Origin: an uncultured Prochlorococcus sp.
GTDB taxonomy: Bacteria > Cyanobacteriota > Cyanobacteriia > PCC-6307 > Cyanobiaceae
Assembly (NCBI GenBank): GCA_902571335.1
Contig: CACGBT010000002.1
Coordinates: forward strand, 93,609-157,608
Direction of reading: 5' to 3'
DNA: 64,000 nucleotides
In this document: in pieces, positions 37,842 through 56,321 of the stretch
How the letters are laid out: each line of letters begins with the position of its first letter
Numbering within the stretch: the first letter of the stretch is position 1
Program-made: the position numbers and the translations under genes
Notes under the pieces: model-generated
Databases searched by the model: none
Told to the model about the DNA's origin: nothing
What the model saw: the letters and a program-made list of their open reading frames with translations, nothing else

Positions 37842-38636
37842 ATGAGCGATATTGAACTCATAGACTCGCACTGTCATTTAATATTTGAAAATTTTGATAA
37901 AGATCTCGAAGATGTTATTAAAAGGTTCCGCTCAAGTGGTGTAAAAAAATTAGTTCATGCTTGTTGTGAATTAACAGAAATTCCCAAGTTAAAAAAAATA
38001 TCCCATAAATTTAAAGAAATTTATTATTCAGTAGGTTTGCATCCACTAGAAGCAAAAAAATGGGAAATTAATTCTAAATCTTTATTGAGAAGTTCAGCTC
38101 AAGAAGATAAAAAAGTTGTGGCTATTGGGGAATTAGGTTTAGATTTTTTTAAAAGTGAAAATAAAACTCAGCAAATTGATGTTCTTATTCCACAGATGGA
38201 GCTAGCTTTTGAACTTCAATTGCCAGTAATTATTCATTGTAGAGATGCTGCAAATGAAATGATCAAGATATGTAATGACCTAGCTAAAAAAGGTAAATGC
38301 CCCAGAGGGGTAATTCATTGTTGGACAGGAACCCTAAAAGAAATGCAAGAATTCTTGGATCTTGGCTTTTATATCAGTTTTAGTGGCATAGTGACTTTTC
38401 CAAAAGCACATGAAATTCATGAGTGTGCCAAAATAGTGCCTCAAGACAAATACTTAATTGAAACAGACTCTCCCTTTTTAGCTCCTGTTCCTCACAGAGG
38501 AAAAAGAAATGAACCTGCATTTGTTAAAAATGTTGCCAACTTCATGGCAGATTTAAGATCTACGGAATTAATTACAATTGCCAAAGAGTCATATAAGAAT
38601 GCTGAAGATTTGTTTAAATTTGACTTGTTAAGTTGA
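37842..38636 (+). CDS. tatD: TatD family metal-dependent hydrolase
   Basis: TatD-type nucleases are TIM-barrel metalloenzymes with 3'-5' exonuclease or D-aminoacyl-tRNA deacylase-like activities. Metal ligands are seen in DSHCHLIF, GELGLDFF, IIHCRDA, IHCWTG and ETDSPFLAP. The 264-residue length is normal. It starts 19 bases after rpsT and so shares its transcript. The precise substrate is uncertain for all TatD proteins. Confidence 0.92.
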   Translation: MSDIELIDSHCHLIFENFDKDLEDVIKRFRSSGVKKLVHACCELTEIPKLKKISHKFKEIYYSVGLHPLEAKKWEINSKSLLRSSAQEDKKVVAIGELGLDFFKSENKTQQIDVLIPQMELAFELQLPVIIHCRDAANEMIKICNDLAKKGKCPRGVIHCWTGTLKEMQEFLDLGFYISFSGIVTFPKAHEIHECAKIVPQDKYLIETDSPFLAPVPHRGKRNEPAFVKNVANFMADLRSTELITIAKESYKNAEDLFKFDLLS

Positions 38637-38762
38637 CACAGCAGCTGCTAGTATTAGGAATTACTGGAAATTTTTCTTAAATTTTTAGTTTTAACTTTCT
38701 TAAGTAATTATTTTGTGACCATTTGCTAATTTTCTTAGTATCTAAATTAAAGTAATTTTTTG

Positions 38763-38792
38763 TTGAAATCGAGATTTAATGATTGATTTCAA
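38763..38792. promoter_or_regulatory. Inverted repeat in the 237-base rpoB leader
   Basis: TTGAAATC (38763-38770) and GATTTCAA (38785-38792) are perfect 8-bp arms around 14 bases. It lies about 80 bases before the rpoB ATG in the only sizeable gap of the region (38637-38873), which holds no gene. It could be a leader hairpin or an operator for the RNA polymerase operon. Confidence 0.4.
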
Positions 38793-38873
38793 GTCAAAAG
38801 AAAAGTTAAACAACTAAACATTGAGTAGATTAAAGGTAAATAGTAAATCTCACATAATCGAAGGTTTTCTTGG

Positions 38874-48244
<9,371 letters not shown>

Positions 48245-48292
48245 ATACTATCTATTATTTGTTTTTATGATTAGAATAAAATCTTTAAATAG

Positions 48293-48451
<159 letters not shown>

Positions 48452-48468
48452 TATTAGTTTTCAAATAA

Positions 48469-49527
<1,059 letters not shown>

Positions 49528-49596
49528 TATTATCCAAGGAAAATTTTTTAAAAGTATATTTAAAAGGTTATTATTGACTTAATTAATTTTAAATCT

Positions 49597-49722
49597 TTGG
49601 GTTTTATCAAAACAAAAATTTTACCTTTCGCTATAGTTGCCCTTTTTGGGATTGCCTTCTTTGCAGTAAGTGCAAGAATTTGGTTACCAGGAGATATGAT
49701 GTCGCCTGCCCCTATGAATTAA
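49597..49722 (+). CDS. Small single-helix membrane protein
   Basis: A 41-residue reading frame: start TTG at 49597 (GFIKTK), one transmembrane helix (ILPFAIVALFGIAFFAVSARIW) and a short polar tail LPGDMMSPAPMN. The frame is open upstream to about 49564 without an ATG, so the start is uncertain and could lie at an ATT codon further up. I believe a similar short protein occurs at this place in other Prochlorococcus genomes, but I cannot check. The hydrophobic stretch and a Pro-rich C-terminus argue for a real gene, perhaps a photosynthetic small subunit or assembly peptide; no function is claimed. Confidence 0.55.
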   Translation: MGFIKTKILPFAIVALFGIAFFAVSARIWLPGDMMSPAPMN

Positions 49723-49740
49723 TATTTTTATTTTTTGAAT

Positions 49741-50508
49741 ATGACGAAAAATAATGATCCTAAAAAAGATAGCCTAGCTGAAATTGCAGTTGATCCAGAT
49801 GTTTTGGCCAGAGAATTGGCTTTAGAGATTGAAATAGATCCTTTAGAGCAAATTGATGAAGATGCTTTTTCAAAAGGTTTAAATATAACTCAAGAGTGCG
49901 ATGAAGCTTTAAAAATGCTAGAAGGTAACAGAGAAGAAAGAATACAGGGCTTAAGAATATTTTGCGAATACAGGGATAAAAGATCTTTTCCCCTTTTGTT
50001 ACCCTTACTTGATCAACCTTGTCCAGTTGAGAGAATGAGTGCTGTATATGCATTAGGTCGTAATCCATGTCCTAGCGCAGTTAAGAAACTTGTTAGCCTT
50101 TTAGAGACTGATGATAATGCTTATGTTAGAAGGGCCACTGCGTGGAGCTTAGCTAATTATGACGACCAAATTGTTTTAAAGCCATTAATAAATGCTTTAA
50201 AGAATGATGTAGCTGCAGTCAGGTTATGGTCTTCTAGTTCTTTGGCCGAAATTGGTAATGTTTCTCTGGGAAACGCTCAATTAGCAGCAGAACAGCTCTT
50301 AATAAGTTTAAAGATAGATCATGAATCAGGAGTAAGAAGTAATTGTATCTGGTCATTGTGTAGGTTGTATGAAAAATTAAAAAATACATTACAAGAAAGC
50401 TTCGTTGATGAATGTACGAAGATAGCCCTTTTCGATAAAGAGCCATCCGTTATGGAAGAAGCAAAAACTGCATTGGATTCAATGGGGATGCAAGGTTTTT
50501 ATAATTAA
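49741..50508 (+). CDS. HEAT-repeat protein (PBS lyase/CpcE-like superfamily)
   Basis: The protein has a 60-residue acidic N-terminus, then about four HEAT repeats (RSFPLLLPLLDQPCPVERMSAVYALGRNP, KKLVSLLETDDNAYVRRATAWSLANYDD, LINALKNDVAAVRLWSSSSLAEIG, and a C-terminal one). Members of this superfamily include phycobilin lyases (CpcE-type), but Prochlorococcus has almost no phycobilisomes, so a scaffold or protein-protein role is more likely. A TTG at 49735 would add Met-Asn; the ATG at 49741 is preferred. It follows the 41-residue protein by 18 bases. Confidence 0.8.
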   Translation: MTKNNDPKKDSLAEIAVDPDVLARELALEIEIDPLEQIDEDAFSKGLNITQECDEALKMLEGNREERIQGLRIFCEYRDKRSFPLLLPLLDQPCPVERMSAVYALGRNPCPSAVKKLVSLLETDDNAYVRRATAWSLANYDDQIVLKPLINALKNDVAAVRLWSSSSLAEIGNVSLGNAQLAAEQLLISLKIDHESGVRSNCIWSLCRLYEKLKNTLQESFVDECTKIALFDKEPSVMEEAKTALDSMGMQGFYN

Positions 50509-50633
50509 ATATTTGAATTTTTCACCAGAAAGCTACCCAAAAAATTAATTTATCAGATATTCAATATAAAAATTAAAATTAATTAACTTGTACCAACTGA
50601 AACAAAATATTTTCGTTATTGTATATAAAGTAA

Positions 50634-50648
50634 AAGTACTCAGTACTT
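50634..50648. promoter_or_regulatory. 15-bp palindrome in front of the DUF2997-Ycf35-ferredoxin cluster
   Basis: AAGTACT-C-AGTACTT is a perfect odd palindrome ending 7 bases before the DUF2997 ATG at 50656. A TATA-rich -10-like segment (TGTATATAAAG) lies just upstream, so the palindrome would overlap the transcript start, as a repressor operator would. It resembles the cyanobacterial LexA box (AGTAC-N4-GTACT) but has one base less in the spacer. Confidence 0.5.
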
Positions 50649-50655
50649 GAATTTA

Positions 50656-50871
50656 ATGCCTCAAAAAACATTGAGATTCAAAATTCATCAAGATGGAAGA
50701 GTTGAAGAGACTGTTGACGGATTCATCGGTAATTCATGCAATGAAGCTACAAAAAATCTTGAAGATGCACTTGGTAAAGTAACAGTTAAAAAGAAAACAT
50801 CTGATGCTTTCATCTCTAATGAAAACGAAAACTTAAACCTTTTAAACACCGAATCTAATGTCACATTTTAG
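50656..50871 (+). CDS. DUF2997 family protein
   Basis: A 71-residue protein of the DUF2997 family. It starts with a short beta-rich region (KTLRFKIHQDGRVEETVDGF), then a helix (SCNEATKNLEDALGKV) and a basic, Asn-rich tail. Related small proteins are found next to ycf35 in cyanobacteria. The TTG at 50647 would add MNL but lies within the palindrome; ATG at 50656 (MPQKTLRF) is preferred. It overlaps ycf35 by 14 bases. Function unknown. Confidence 0.75.
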   Translation: MPQKTLRFKIHQDGRVEETVDGFIGNSCNEATKNLEDALGKVTVKKKTSDAFISNENENLNLLNTESNVTF

Positions 50872-51250
50872 TACCATTAAAACCCAGCTTAAAGAAGCAG
50901 AGCCATTAATTAAGGCCTTAGAGAATCTTGGTTATCTAATTAATCAACAAGAAAAGTTTGTTAAAGGGTATAGAGGTAAGTTTACACCAGTAGACATAAG
51001 CATCAATTTACCAAGAGATACTAAGGTTGGATTTAAATGGGAAAATAGTTCAAATTCTTATGAATTAGTTACTGACCTTGATCTTTGGAAATTCGAGATC
51101 CCAGTCGAAAGATTTATCTCTAAAGTTACTCAAATGTATGCTTACCATACAATTATCTCTAAAACTAAAGAGGATGGATATCAAGTTGTGGAGCAAAAAA
51201 ATAAAAATGATGGTTCTATTGAGTTGGTTGTAACCAAGTGGGATAGCTAA
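50858..51250 (+). CDS. ycf35: Ycf35 family protein (DUF1257)
   Basis: The 130-residue protein is Ycf35, encoded in red-algal plastids and most cyanobacteria: MSHFSTIKTQLKE at the start, GYRGKFTPVDISINLPRDTKVGFKW, and a C-terminal beta-rich half ending VVEQKNKNDGSIELVVTKW. The role is not known, although its presence in plastids suggests a photosynthetic or organellar function. It overlaps the upstream DUF2997 gene by 14 bases and precedes a ferredoxin gene by 10 bases, so all three are one unit. Confidence 0.88.
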   Translation: MSHFSTIKTQLKEAEPLIKALENLGYLINQQEKFVKGYRGKFTPVDISINLPRDTKVGFKWENSSNSYELVTDLDLWKFEIPVERFISKVTQMYAYHTIISKTKEDGYQVVEQKNKNDGSIELVVTKWDS

Positions 51251-51260
51251 TTTAATATCA

Positions 51261-51620
51261 ATGGATTATTTAGATCCATTTTATGAGGAAAAAGAAGATA
51301 CAGAAATTACAGGTTGGGAACCTGTATTAGGTGGCGAGTTAAAAGAAAAAGCTGTCTGGGTTGATGAAGCTAAATGTATAGGTTGTCAATATTGTGTACA
51401 CGTAGCATCAAACACTTTCATAGTTGATGAATTTCATGGTAGGAGTCGTGCTATGAGACAAGATGGAGATAGCTTTGATGTTATACAAGAAGCAATTGAT
51501 ACGTGCCCTGTTGATTGTATTCAATGGGTCAACTTTGAAGAATTGGATGATTTAGAGAATAGTCTGGATAGAGATATGTTTCAGTCATTTGGAAAACCAC
51601 CGAGAATGAATAAGCACTAA
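51261..51620 (+). CDS. 4Fe-4S ferredoxin, Ycf35-linked
   Basis: A 119-residue soluble protein with one 4Fe-4S cluster: CIGCQYC (C39, C42, C45) and a distant CP motif (C82), with C86 also in CPVDC. An acidic N-terminus (about 1-35) and an acidic, Met/Phe-rich C-terminus flank the cluster domain. It is a single-cluster ferredoxin, not the plant-type 2Fe-2S photosynthetic one. Placement directly after ycf35 suggests that it is the electron donor of a Ycf35-dependent reaction; this is inference. Confidence 0.85.
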   Translation: MDYLDPFYEEKEDTEITGWEPVLGGELKEKAVWVDEAKCIGCQYCVHVASNTFIVDEFHGRSRAMRQDGDSFDVIQEAIDTCPVDCIQWVNFEELDDLENSLDRDMFQSFGKPPRMNKH

Positions 51621-51630
51621 TATCAAAAAG

Positions 51631-52824
51631 ATGCAATATCGTAGATTTGGTAGAACCAATCTGAAGATTCCTGTTTTATCTTTAGGTGGTATGAGATTTC
51701 AAAAAAGTTGGGATCAATTAGATTTTTCTGAGGTTTCATACGAAGAACAAAATAAAGTAGAAAATATATTAGATCTTGCAACACAATATGGCTTAAGTCA
51801 TGTAGAAACTGCCAAGTACTATGGAACTTCTGAGGTGCAATTAGGAATGTGTTTTAAAAATACTAAGAAAATCCCAAATATAATCCAAACAAAGATTCCA
51901 CCAAATAGTGATCCGGAAATTTTTGAGCGAGATGTATTATCTAGCATTGAAAAATTGAAAGTTAAAAAAATTGATTTGTTAGCAATACATGGTATCAATA
52001 CTGCTGAACATTTACATCAGGCTATTCGAGATGGAGGTTGCATTGATATTTTGAGGAATTTTCAAAAAGAAAATTTAATTGGATCTATTGGATTTTCAAC
52101 CCATGGAAAATCTTCACTTATTGAAAAGGCAATATCAACAAACTTATTTGATTATGTAAATTTGCACTGGTATTTCATTAATCAGGAAAATACAAAGGTT
52201 ATTAATTTAGCCAATAAGCATGATCTTGGGGTTTTCATAATAAGTCCCACTGATAAAGGGGGACATCTTCATACTCCCTCAAGAAAAATGTTGGAATTTT
52301 GTAAACCACTTCATCCTATAGTTTTTAATGATCTTTTTTGCTTAAGAAATCAAAATGTCCATACTTTGAGTGTCGGTATTGCAAAAGAGACAGATTTTGC
52401 TCTGCATTTAAAAGCTGTCTCGTTGTTATCAGAAGCTGAGAAGTATGTGCCTAACATAATTAGCAAATTAAGGCAGGAATCAATTAATTCCTTAGGTTTA
52501 GAGTGGCATCAAAATTGGAATAGAAATTTACCAAGTTGGGAATATACTCCAGGAAATATTAATATTCCTGTTCTGCTTTGGCTTTCAAATTTAATTGATT
52601 GGTTGGGTATGGAAGGATATGCAAGAGCTAGATATCAATTGCTTGGTAATGGAAGCCACTGGTTCCCAGGATTCAACGCGAATTTACTAGATGTAGATGT
52701 TTCTGAAGGGCAATTATTGAAAGTATTAGAAGGTCATATAAATCCAAAAAAAGTTATAAAAAAATTGAGAAATTTAAAAGAAAAGTTTGGAGATAAGAAT
52801 GCTAAAAGATTATCAAGAAAATAA
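51631..52824 (+). CDS. Aldo/keto reductase family protein
   Basis: The 397 residues form a TIM-barrel aldo/keto reductase with the tetrad region HVETAKYYGTSE (Glu/Tyr), QTKIPP (Lys) and LLAIHGIN (His), as in the COG1453-like subgroup in which Glu replaces the usual Asp. The C-terminal 120 residues are extra. Many relatives end in a ferredoxin-like CxxCxxC domain; no cysteine cluster is seen here, so a [4Fe-4S] site is absent or lost. It starts 10 bases after the ferredoxin gene, so it may take electrons from it. Substrate unknown. Confidence 0.85.
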   Translation: MQYRRFGRTNLKIPVLSLGGMRFQKSWDQLDFSEVSYEEQNKVENILDLATQYGLSHVETAKYYGTSEVQLGMCFKNTKKIPNIIQTKIPPNSDPEIFERDVLSSIEKLKVKKIDLLAIHGINTAEHLHQAIRDGGCIDILRNFQKENLIGSIGFSTHGKSSLIEKAISTNLFDYVNLHWYFINQENTKVINLANKHDLGVFIISPTDKGGHLHTPSRKMLEFCKPLHPIVFNDLFCLRNQNVHTLSVGIAKETDFALHLKAVSLLSEAEKYVPNIISKLRQESINSLGLEWHQNWNRNLPSWEYTPGNINIPVLLWLSNLIDWLGMEGYARARYQLLGNGSHWFPGFNANLLDVDVSEGQLLKVLEGHINPKKVIKKLRNLKEKFGDKNAKRLSRK

Positions 52825-52826
52825 TT

Positions 52827-53540
52827 TCATAATGGATTTTTTTCAGGTTTGCCAACTTTTCTTGGGTAAATTTCAGGACAAAAATTCTTTGGTTGAATAA
52901 GAATAATATTTCGGGTGCCTTTATTTCTTGGTAATAGTATCTCTTTTTTATCTTTAACTTTCCCTTCTAATATTTCTAAAGTTTTATCTAGATTTTTGCT
53001 TTCTTGATGCGTCCATTTGCCACAATATAAAACTCCATACCCTTCTTTTTTTAACATTGGTAGTATATATTCTGAAACTGTTGATGGGTTACTAACCGCT
53101 CTAGTTGTTGCAATATTAAAATTATTTCTCATTGACGATTGGTGGGCTAAATTCTCAACACGATCATTGATTACATGAATATTGTTTTTGAAATTGATCT
53201 GCTCAACTAAAATTTTTATTGCATCTGTTTTCTTTTTCAAAGAATCAATTAGGTATATCTCAGAATTAGGATGAGTTATTGCATAAGCTAAACCTGGGAA
53301 GCCACAGCCTGATCCAATATCTAAAAATTTTTTATTATCAAAATTAATATTCGTGAAAGCTTTGAATGGCCAAATGCTGTCAAAAACTTGAGATACCCAA
53401 TAATCATCACCATCAGTTAATCTTGTGAGATTGGTCTTATTATTTAATTCTTTAATTTTAATTTGTAACTCTTGAAATAAATTTATTTCTTCTTCAGTTA
53501 TTAAGGAAAGAATTTCTTCTGGAATGTTTTGTTTTTTCAT
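52827..53540 (-). CDS. rsmG: 16S rRNA guanine-N7 methyltransferase RsmG
   Basis: RsmG (GidB) methylates N7 of G527 in 16S rRNA. The SAM-binding region LDIGSGCGFPGLAYAITHP and LIDSLKKKTDAI, the ATTRAVSNP motif and the C-terminal PRNKGTRNIILIQ match the family. An ATG at 53567 adds nine residues (MVKIHIYNE); the ATG at 53540 (MKKQNIPEEI, 237 residues) fits the sequence I recall in other Prochlorococcus and is preferred. It converges with the aldo/keto reductase gene, 2 bases between stops. Confidence 0.95.
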   Translation of the reverse strand: MKKQNIPEEILSLITEEEINLFQELQIKIKELNNKTNLTRLTDGDDYWVSQVFDSIWPFKAFTNINFDNKKFLDIGSGCGFPGLAYAITHPNSEIYLIDSLKKKTDAIKILVEQINFKNNIHVINDRVENLAHQSSMRNNFNIATTRAVSNPSTVSEYILPMLKKEGYGVLYCGKWTHQESKNLDKTLEILEGKVKDKKEILLPRNKGTRNIILIQPKNFCPEIYPRKVGKPEKNPL

Positions 53541-53630
53541 TTCGTTATAAATATGAATTTTAACCATCCATTAAATACATTCTATTTAGTAAAAATTTAT
53601 TAGAATTACAATATTAATAAAAAGATTATT

Positions 53631-54071
53631 TTGAAAGGGGAAACTTCCTATTACAAAATATTAGGTGTAAATGAAAATGCATCCAATCATGAATTAAGAA
53701 AGGCATTTTGTAAACTTTCTATTGAGTTGCATCCCGATACAACCTCATTAGAAATAGACGTTGCTAAAAGTAAATTTCAAGAAGTTCTTGAAGCTTATGA
53801 ACATTTAAATAATAGTAATTTAAGGAAAATATATGATGACAAACTAAAAGAAAACTCTAGGATTACAAATAATACTAACGTTTTAAATAATTTAGTAATC
53901 GATTCTAATAATCAAAATTTAATAGGAAACAGAAGACCTTTTTCGAATGGAGAATTGTTTTCGTTGTTTCTTTTAATTATCATCATTTCTATAAGTTTAA
54001 TTGGTTCAATTTTGATTGCTTCTTTTACTGGAAAAGAATTAGAGACTATACCGCTTTGGCTAATTAAATAA
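53631..54071 (+). CDS. J-domain protein with C-terminal membrane anchor
   Basis: The N-terminal J domain (about 5-67) has the conserved HPD (SIELHPDTTS) and the SYYKILGVNENASNHELRKAFCKL start, so it should stimulate a DnaK-type chaperone. There is no G/F or zinc-finger domain, and the last 40 residues contain one transmembrane helix (about 109-131, LFSLFLLIIIISISLIGSIL). It would place DnaK activity at a membrane, probably thylakoid or plasma membrane. The start is TTG at 53631. DUF3143 follows after 16 bases. Confidence 0.88.
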   Translation: MKGETSYYKILGVNENASNHELRKAFCKLSIELHPDTTSLEIDVAKSKFQEVLEAYEHLNNSNLRKIYDDKLKENSRITNNTNVLNNLVIDSNNQNLIGNRRPFSNGELFSLFLLIIIISISLIGSILIASFTGKELETIPLWLIK

Positions 54072-54087
54072 TTTTTAAAAAAAGTCT

Positions 54088-54345
54088 GTGAATCCCTCTA
54101 AAAAACCTATCAATCAAAATTCACTGCAATCATTGGAATTGTGGTTAACTGATTTAGGTGCTGTGAAGGATATTAATAATCCATCTAAATGGTATCTGTT
54201 ACTTTCAAATTGGAATGCAACTATTATTTTTGAACAAGAAGATTTAAGTGTTATGTGGGAAAGTGAAGGACAAGAAACTAAAAGACTATTTTCGTACTGC
54301 ATTAATAGAGAAGATGTGGAAAATGCAATACTGCAGGGACCTTAA
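54088..54345 (+). CDS. DUF3143 family protein
   Basis: An 85-residue protein of the DUF3143 family, confined mostly to cyanobacteria, with no known function. Visible are an N-terminal helix LQSLELWLTDLGAV, a beta-rich centre (KWYLLLSNWNATIIFEQEDLSVMWE) and a C-terminal helix SYCINREDVENAILQGP. The start is GTG at 54088. It follows the J-protein gene directly and probably shares its transcript. It converges with bioA (8 bases between stops). Confidence 0.8.
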   Translation: MNPSKKPINQNSLQSLELWLTDLGAVKDINNPSKWYLLLSNWNATIIFEQEDLSVMWESEGQETKRLFSYCINREDVENAILQGP

Positions 54346-54353
54346 ACTTCTAT

Positions 54354-55655
54354 CTAAAGATTGTCTAAAATTTGCCTTATTATCCAGTAACTTTTCCCCA
54401 ATTCATCATCTGTTATACAGAGAGGCGGCAAGAGGTAAATAACATTCCCGAGGGGCCTAATGAATAAACCTTGCTCCATTGCAAGACTTTTTATTTCTTT
54501 CCCAATATTATTGAAATAACCTTTTTTGTTCCCAATATCTAAATCAAAGGCAGCAATTGTGCCTGATACCCTTACCTTCTTTATATAAGGTAAGTTTTTA
54601 AATTTAAGTAGATGAGATAAATGTTTTTCTTCAAATGAAAGGTATTTTTGTGGTTCTTTTTCTAGTAAATCAAGGCTAGCGTTTGCTGCAGCACAACCTA
54701 AAGGATTAGCAGTAAAACTATGTCCATGCCAAAAAGTTTTTCTTGGGGAATCATCAATAAAGGATTGAAAAATTTTTTCTCTACATAAAGTTATTCCCAT
54801 CGGTAAAAATCCACCAGTTAAACCTTTTGAAATACTTATTAAATCAGGAATGATTTTTGCCTTTTGAAAAGCAAAAAGAGTTCCACATCTTCCAAACCCA
54901 GTCAAGACTTCATCGGCAATTAACAAAGAATTATTATTTTTTATAATTTCTGAAACTTTTTTTATAAACTGAGGCCTAACCATATTCATCCCTCCTGCTC
55001 CTTGAACAAGTGGCTCAAGGATTACTGCAACTGTGGGAGTTTTAAGTAGAGTTTCTAATTTTTGGATCGCCTTATTTTCTTTATTTTCTACTTCTTCATC
55101 GTTCATCCAAGTTGAAGGCCATGGGACTCTTCTAACTGGGAACATAAGATTATCGAAATTCGCATTAAAAATATTTCTTTCACCTAAAGCCATTGCGCCA
55201 AATGTATCGCCATGATAAGCACCATCAAAAGCTACTATTTGAGTTCTTGTCTCTCCTCTATTTTGCCATGATTGGAAGGCAATTTTTAAAGCGACTTCCA
55301 CTGCAGTAGAACCGTTATCAGAAAAGAATAATCTTTCTAGTTTTGTTAATTCACTAAGTCTTTCCGCCAATTTTTTTGCCTGTGGATGTAAAAAATCAGC
55401 AAATATAACTTGCTCAAGTTTTTTTGATTGATTAAAAATGGCATCCGCAATATATTCGTTACTATGACCATGGAGAGTTACCCACCAACTACTAATTGCA
55501 TCTATAAGCTCTTTTTTAGGATTTTTAGTAAATAGGAGGGCATCCTTACCATGAGTTACTTCTATTTGCGGTTTGCTTTTATTGATTTGCGTAAAAGGTG
55601 GCCAAATATTTGGGTGCCAATCTTGATTTGGAGTTTTTGAATCCAAAGATTTCAT
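54354..55655 (-). CDS. bioA: Adenosylmethionine-8-amino-7-oxononanoate aminotransferase
   Basis: BioA transfers an amino group, normally from SAM, to KAPA to make DAPA in biotin synthesis. The 433 residues have the class III aminotransferase features: HGHSNEYI, FFSDNGSTAVEVALKIAFQ, GAYHGDTFGAM, the PLP-contact DEVLTGFGRCG, the catalytic Lys in SISKGLTGGFLPM, and WHGHSFTANPLGCAA. Last gene of the bioF-bioK-bioC-bioD-bioA unit. It starts directly after the bioD stop (no gap). Confidence 0.96.
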   Translation of the reverse strand: MKSLDSKTPNQDWHPNIWPPFTQINKSKPQIEVTHGKDALLFTKNPKKELIDAISSWWVTLHGHSNEYIADAIFNQSKKLEQVIFADFLHPQAKKLAERLSELTKLERLFFSDNGSTAVEVALKIAFQSWQNRGETRTQIVAFDGAYHGDTFGAMALGERNIFNANFDNLMFPVRRVPWPSTWMNDEEVENKENKAIQKLETLLKTPTVAVILEPLVQGAGGMNMVRPQFIKKVSEIIKNNNSLLIADEVLTGFGRCGTLFAFQKAKIIPDLISISKGLTGGFLPMGITLCREKIFQSFIDDSPRKTFWHGHSFTANPLGCAAANASLDLLEKEPQKYLSFEEKHLSHLLKFKNLPYIKKVRVSGTIAAFDLDIGNKKGYFNNIGKEIKSLAMEQGLFIRPLGNVIYLLPPLCITDDELGKSYWIIRQILDNL

Positions 55656-56321
55656 TTAACTTATTTGTGAGTTTAATAGTGAGATCAACTTATTTTTAAT
55701 TTCAAGTTCTTTCCATAGTATATCTAAATTATTTGAGTCCATTTTTTTGATGTAAGGAAATTCAGCAATTAAAGGAATACCACTAAAATCAACTAGAGTT
55801 TTTGGATTATCTAGGTGTTTTTCGCCATTGACTACTAAACCTAAAATCTCAATATTTCTTCGTTTTAAGGCCTCAATACTAAGCAGGGTATGGTTAAGAG
55901 TGCCAAGTGAGCTCTTACATACAAGTATTACCGGAAGATCCCATTGTTTTATTTGATCTATTTGTAAAAAATTGCGTGTTATTGGAACCATTAATCCACC
56001 TGCAGTTTCTACAATTAATGAGCCATTTACTTTTGGCAATCTCAACATGTCAAAGTTAATAGTTTTTTGATCTATTTCAGCAGCCCAATGAGGAGATAAA
56101 GGTTTTGTAAAGACATAAGCTTCTTTAATTATTTTCTCTTTACTTACTTGTGAAAGTTTTTCAACAGTTTGACTATCAGTTTGCGATTCAATACCACTTT
56201 GAATAGGCTTCCAATAAAAGGAATTTAATCCTTTAACGAAAAAAGAGCTTATTAAAGTTTTCCCAATATCAGTATCTGTTCCACATATTATAAATTTGAA
56301 AATATTTTTGTGACTACTCAT
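55656..56321 (-). CDS. bioD: Dethiobiotin synthetase
   Basis: BioD makes dethiobiotin from DAPA, CO2 and ATP. The 221-residue protein has the P-loop IICGTDTDIGKTLI, the PHWAAEIDQ region, ETAGGLMVPI and VNGE. It overlaps bioC by 4 bases (ATGA type), so translation is coupled. The family length is normal. Confidence 0.95.
   Translation of the reverse strand: MSSHKNIFKFIICGTDTDIGKTLISSFFVKGLNSFYWKPIQSGIESQTDSQTVEKLSQVSKEKIIKEAYVFTKPLSPHWAAEIDQKTINFDMLRLPKVNGSLIVETAGGLMVPITRNFLQIDQIKQWDLPVILVCKSSLGTLNHTLLSIEALKRRNIEILGLVVNGEKHLDNPKTLVDFSGIPLIAEFPYIKKMDSNNLDILWKELEIKNKLISLLNSQIS

Noticed and set aside
38640..38649. AGCAGCTGCT palindrome after tatD as a terminator
   Set aside because: The arms are 5 bp with no loop and no T run follows.
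51631..52824. A ferredoxin-fused aldo/keto reductase
   Set aside because: The C-terminal extension has no CxxCxxC cysteines; the ferredoxin is a separate upstream gene.
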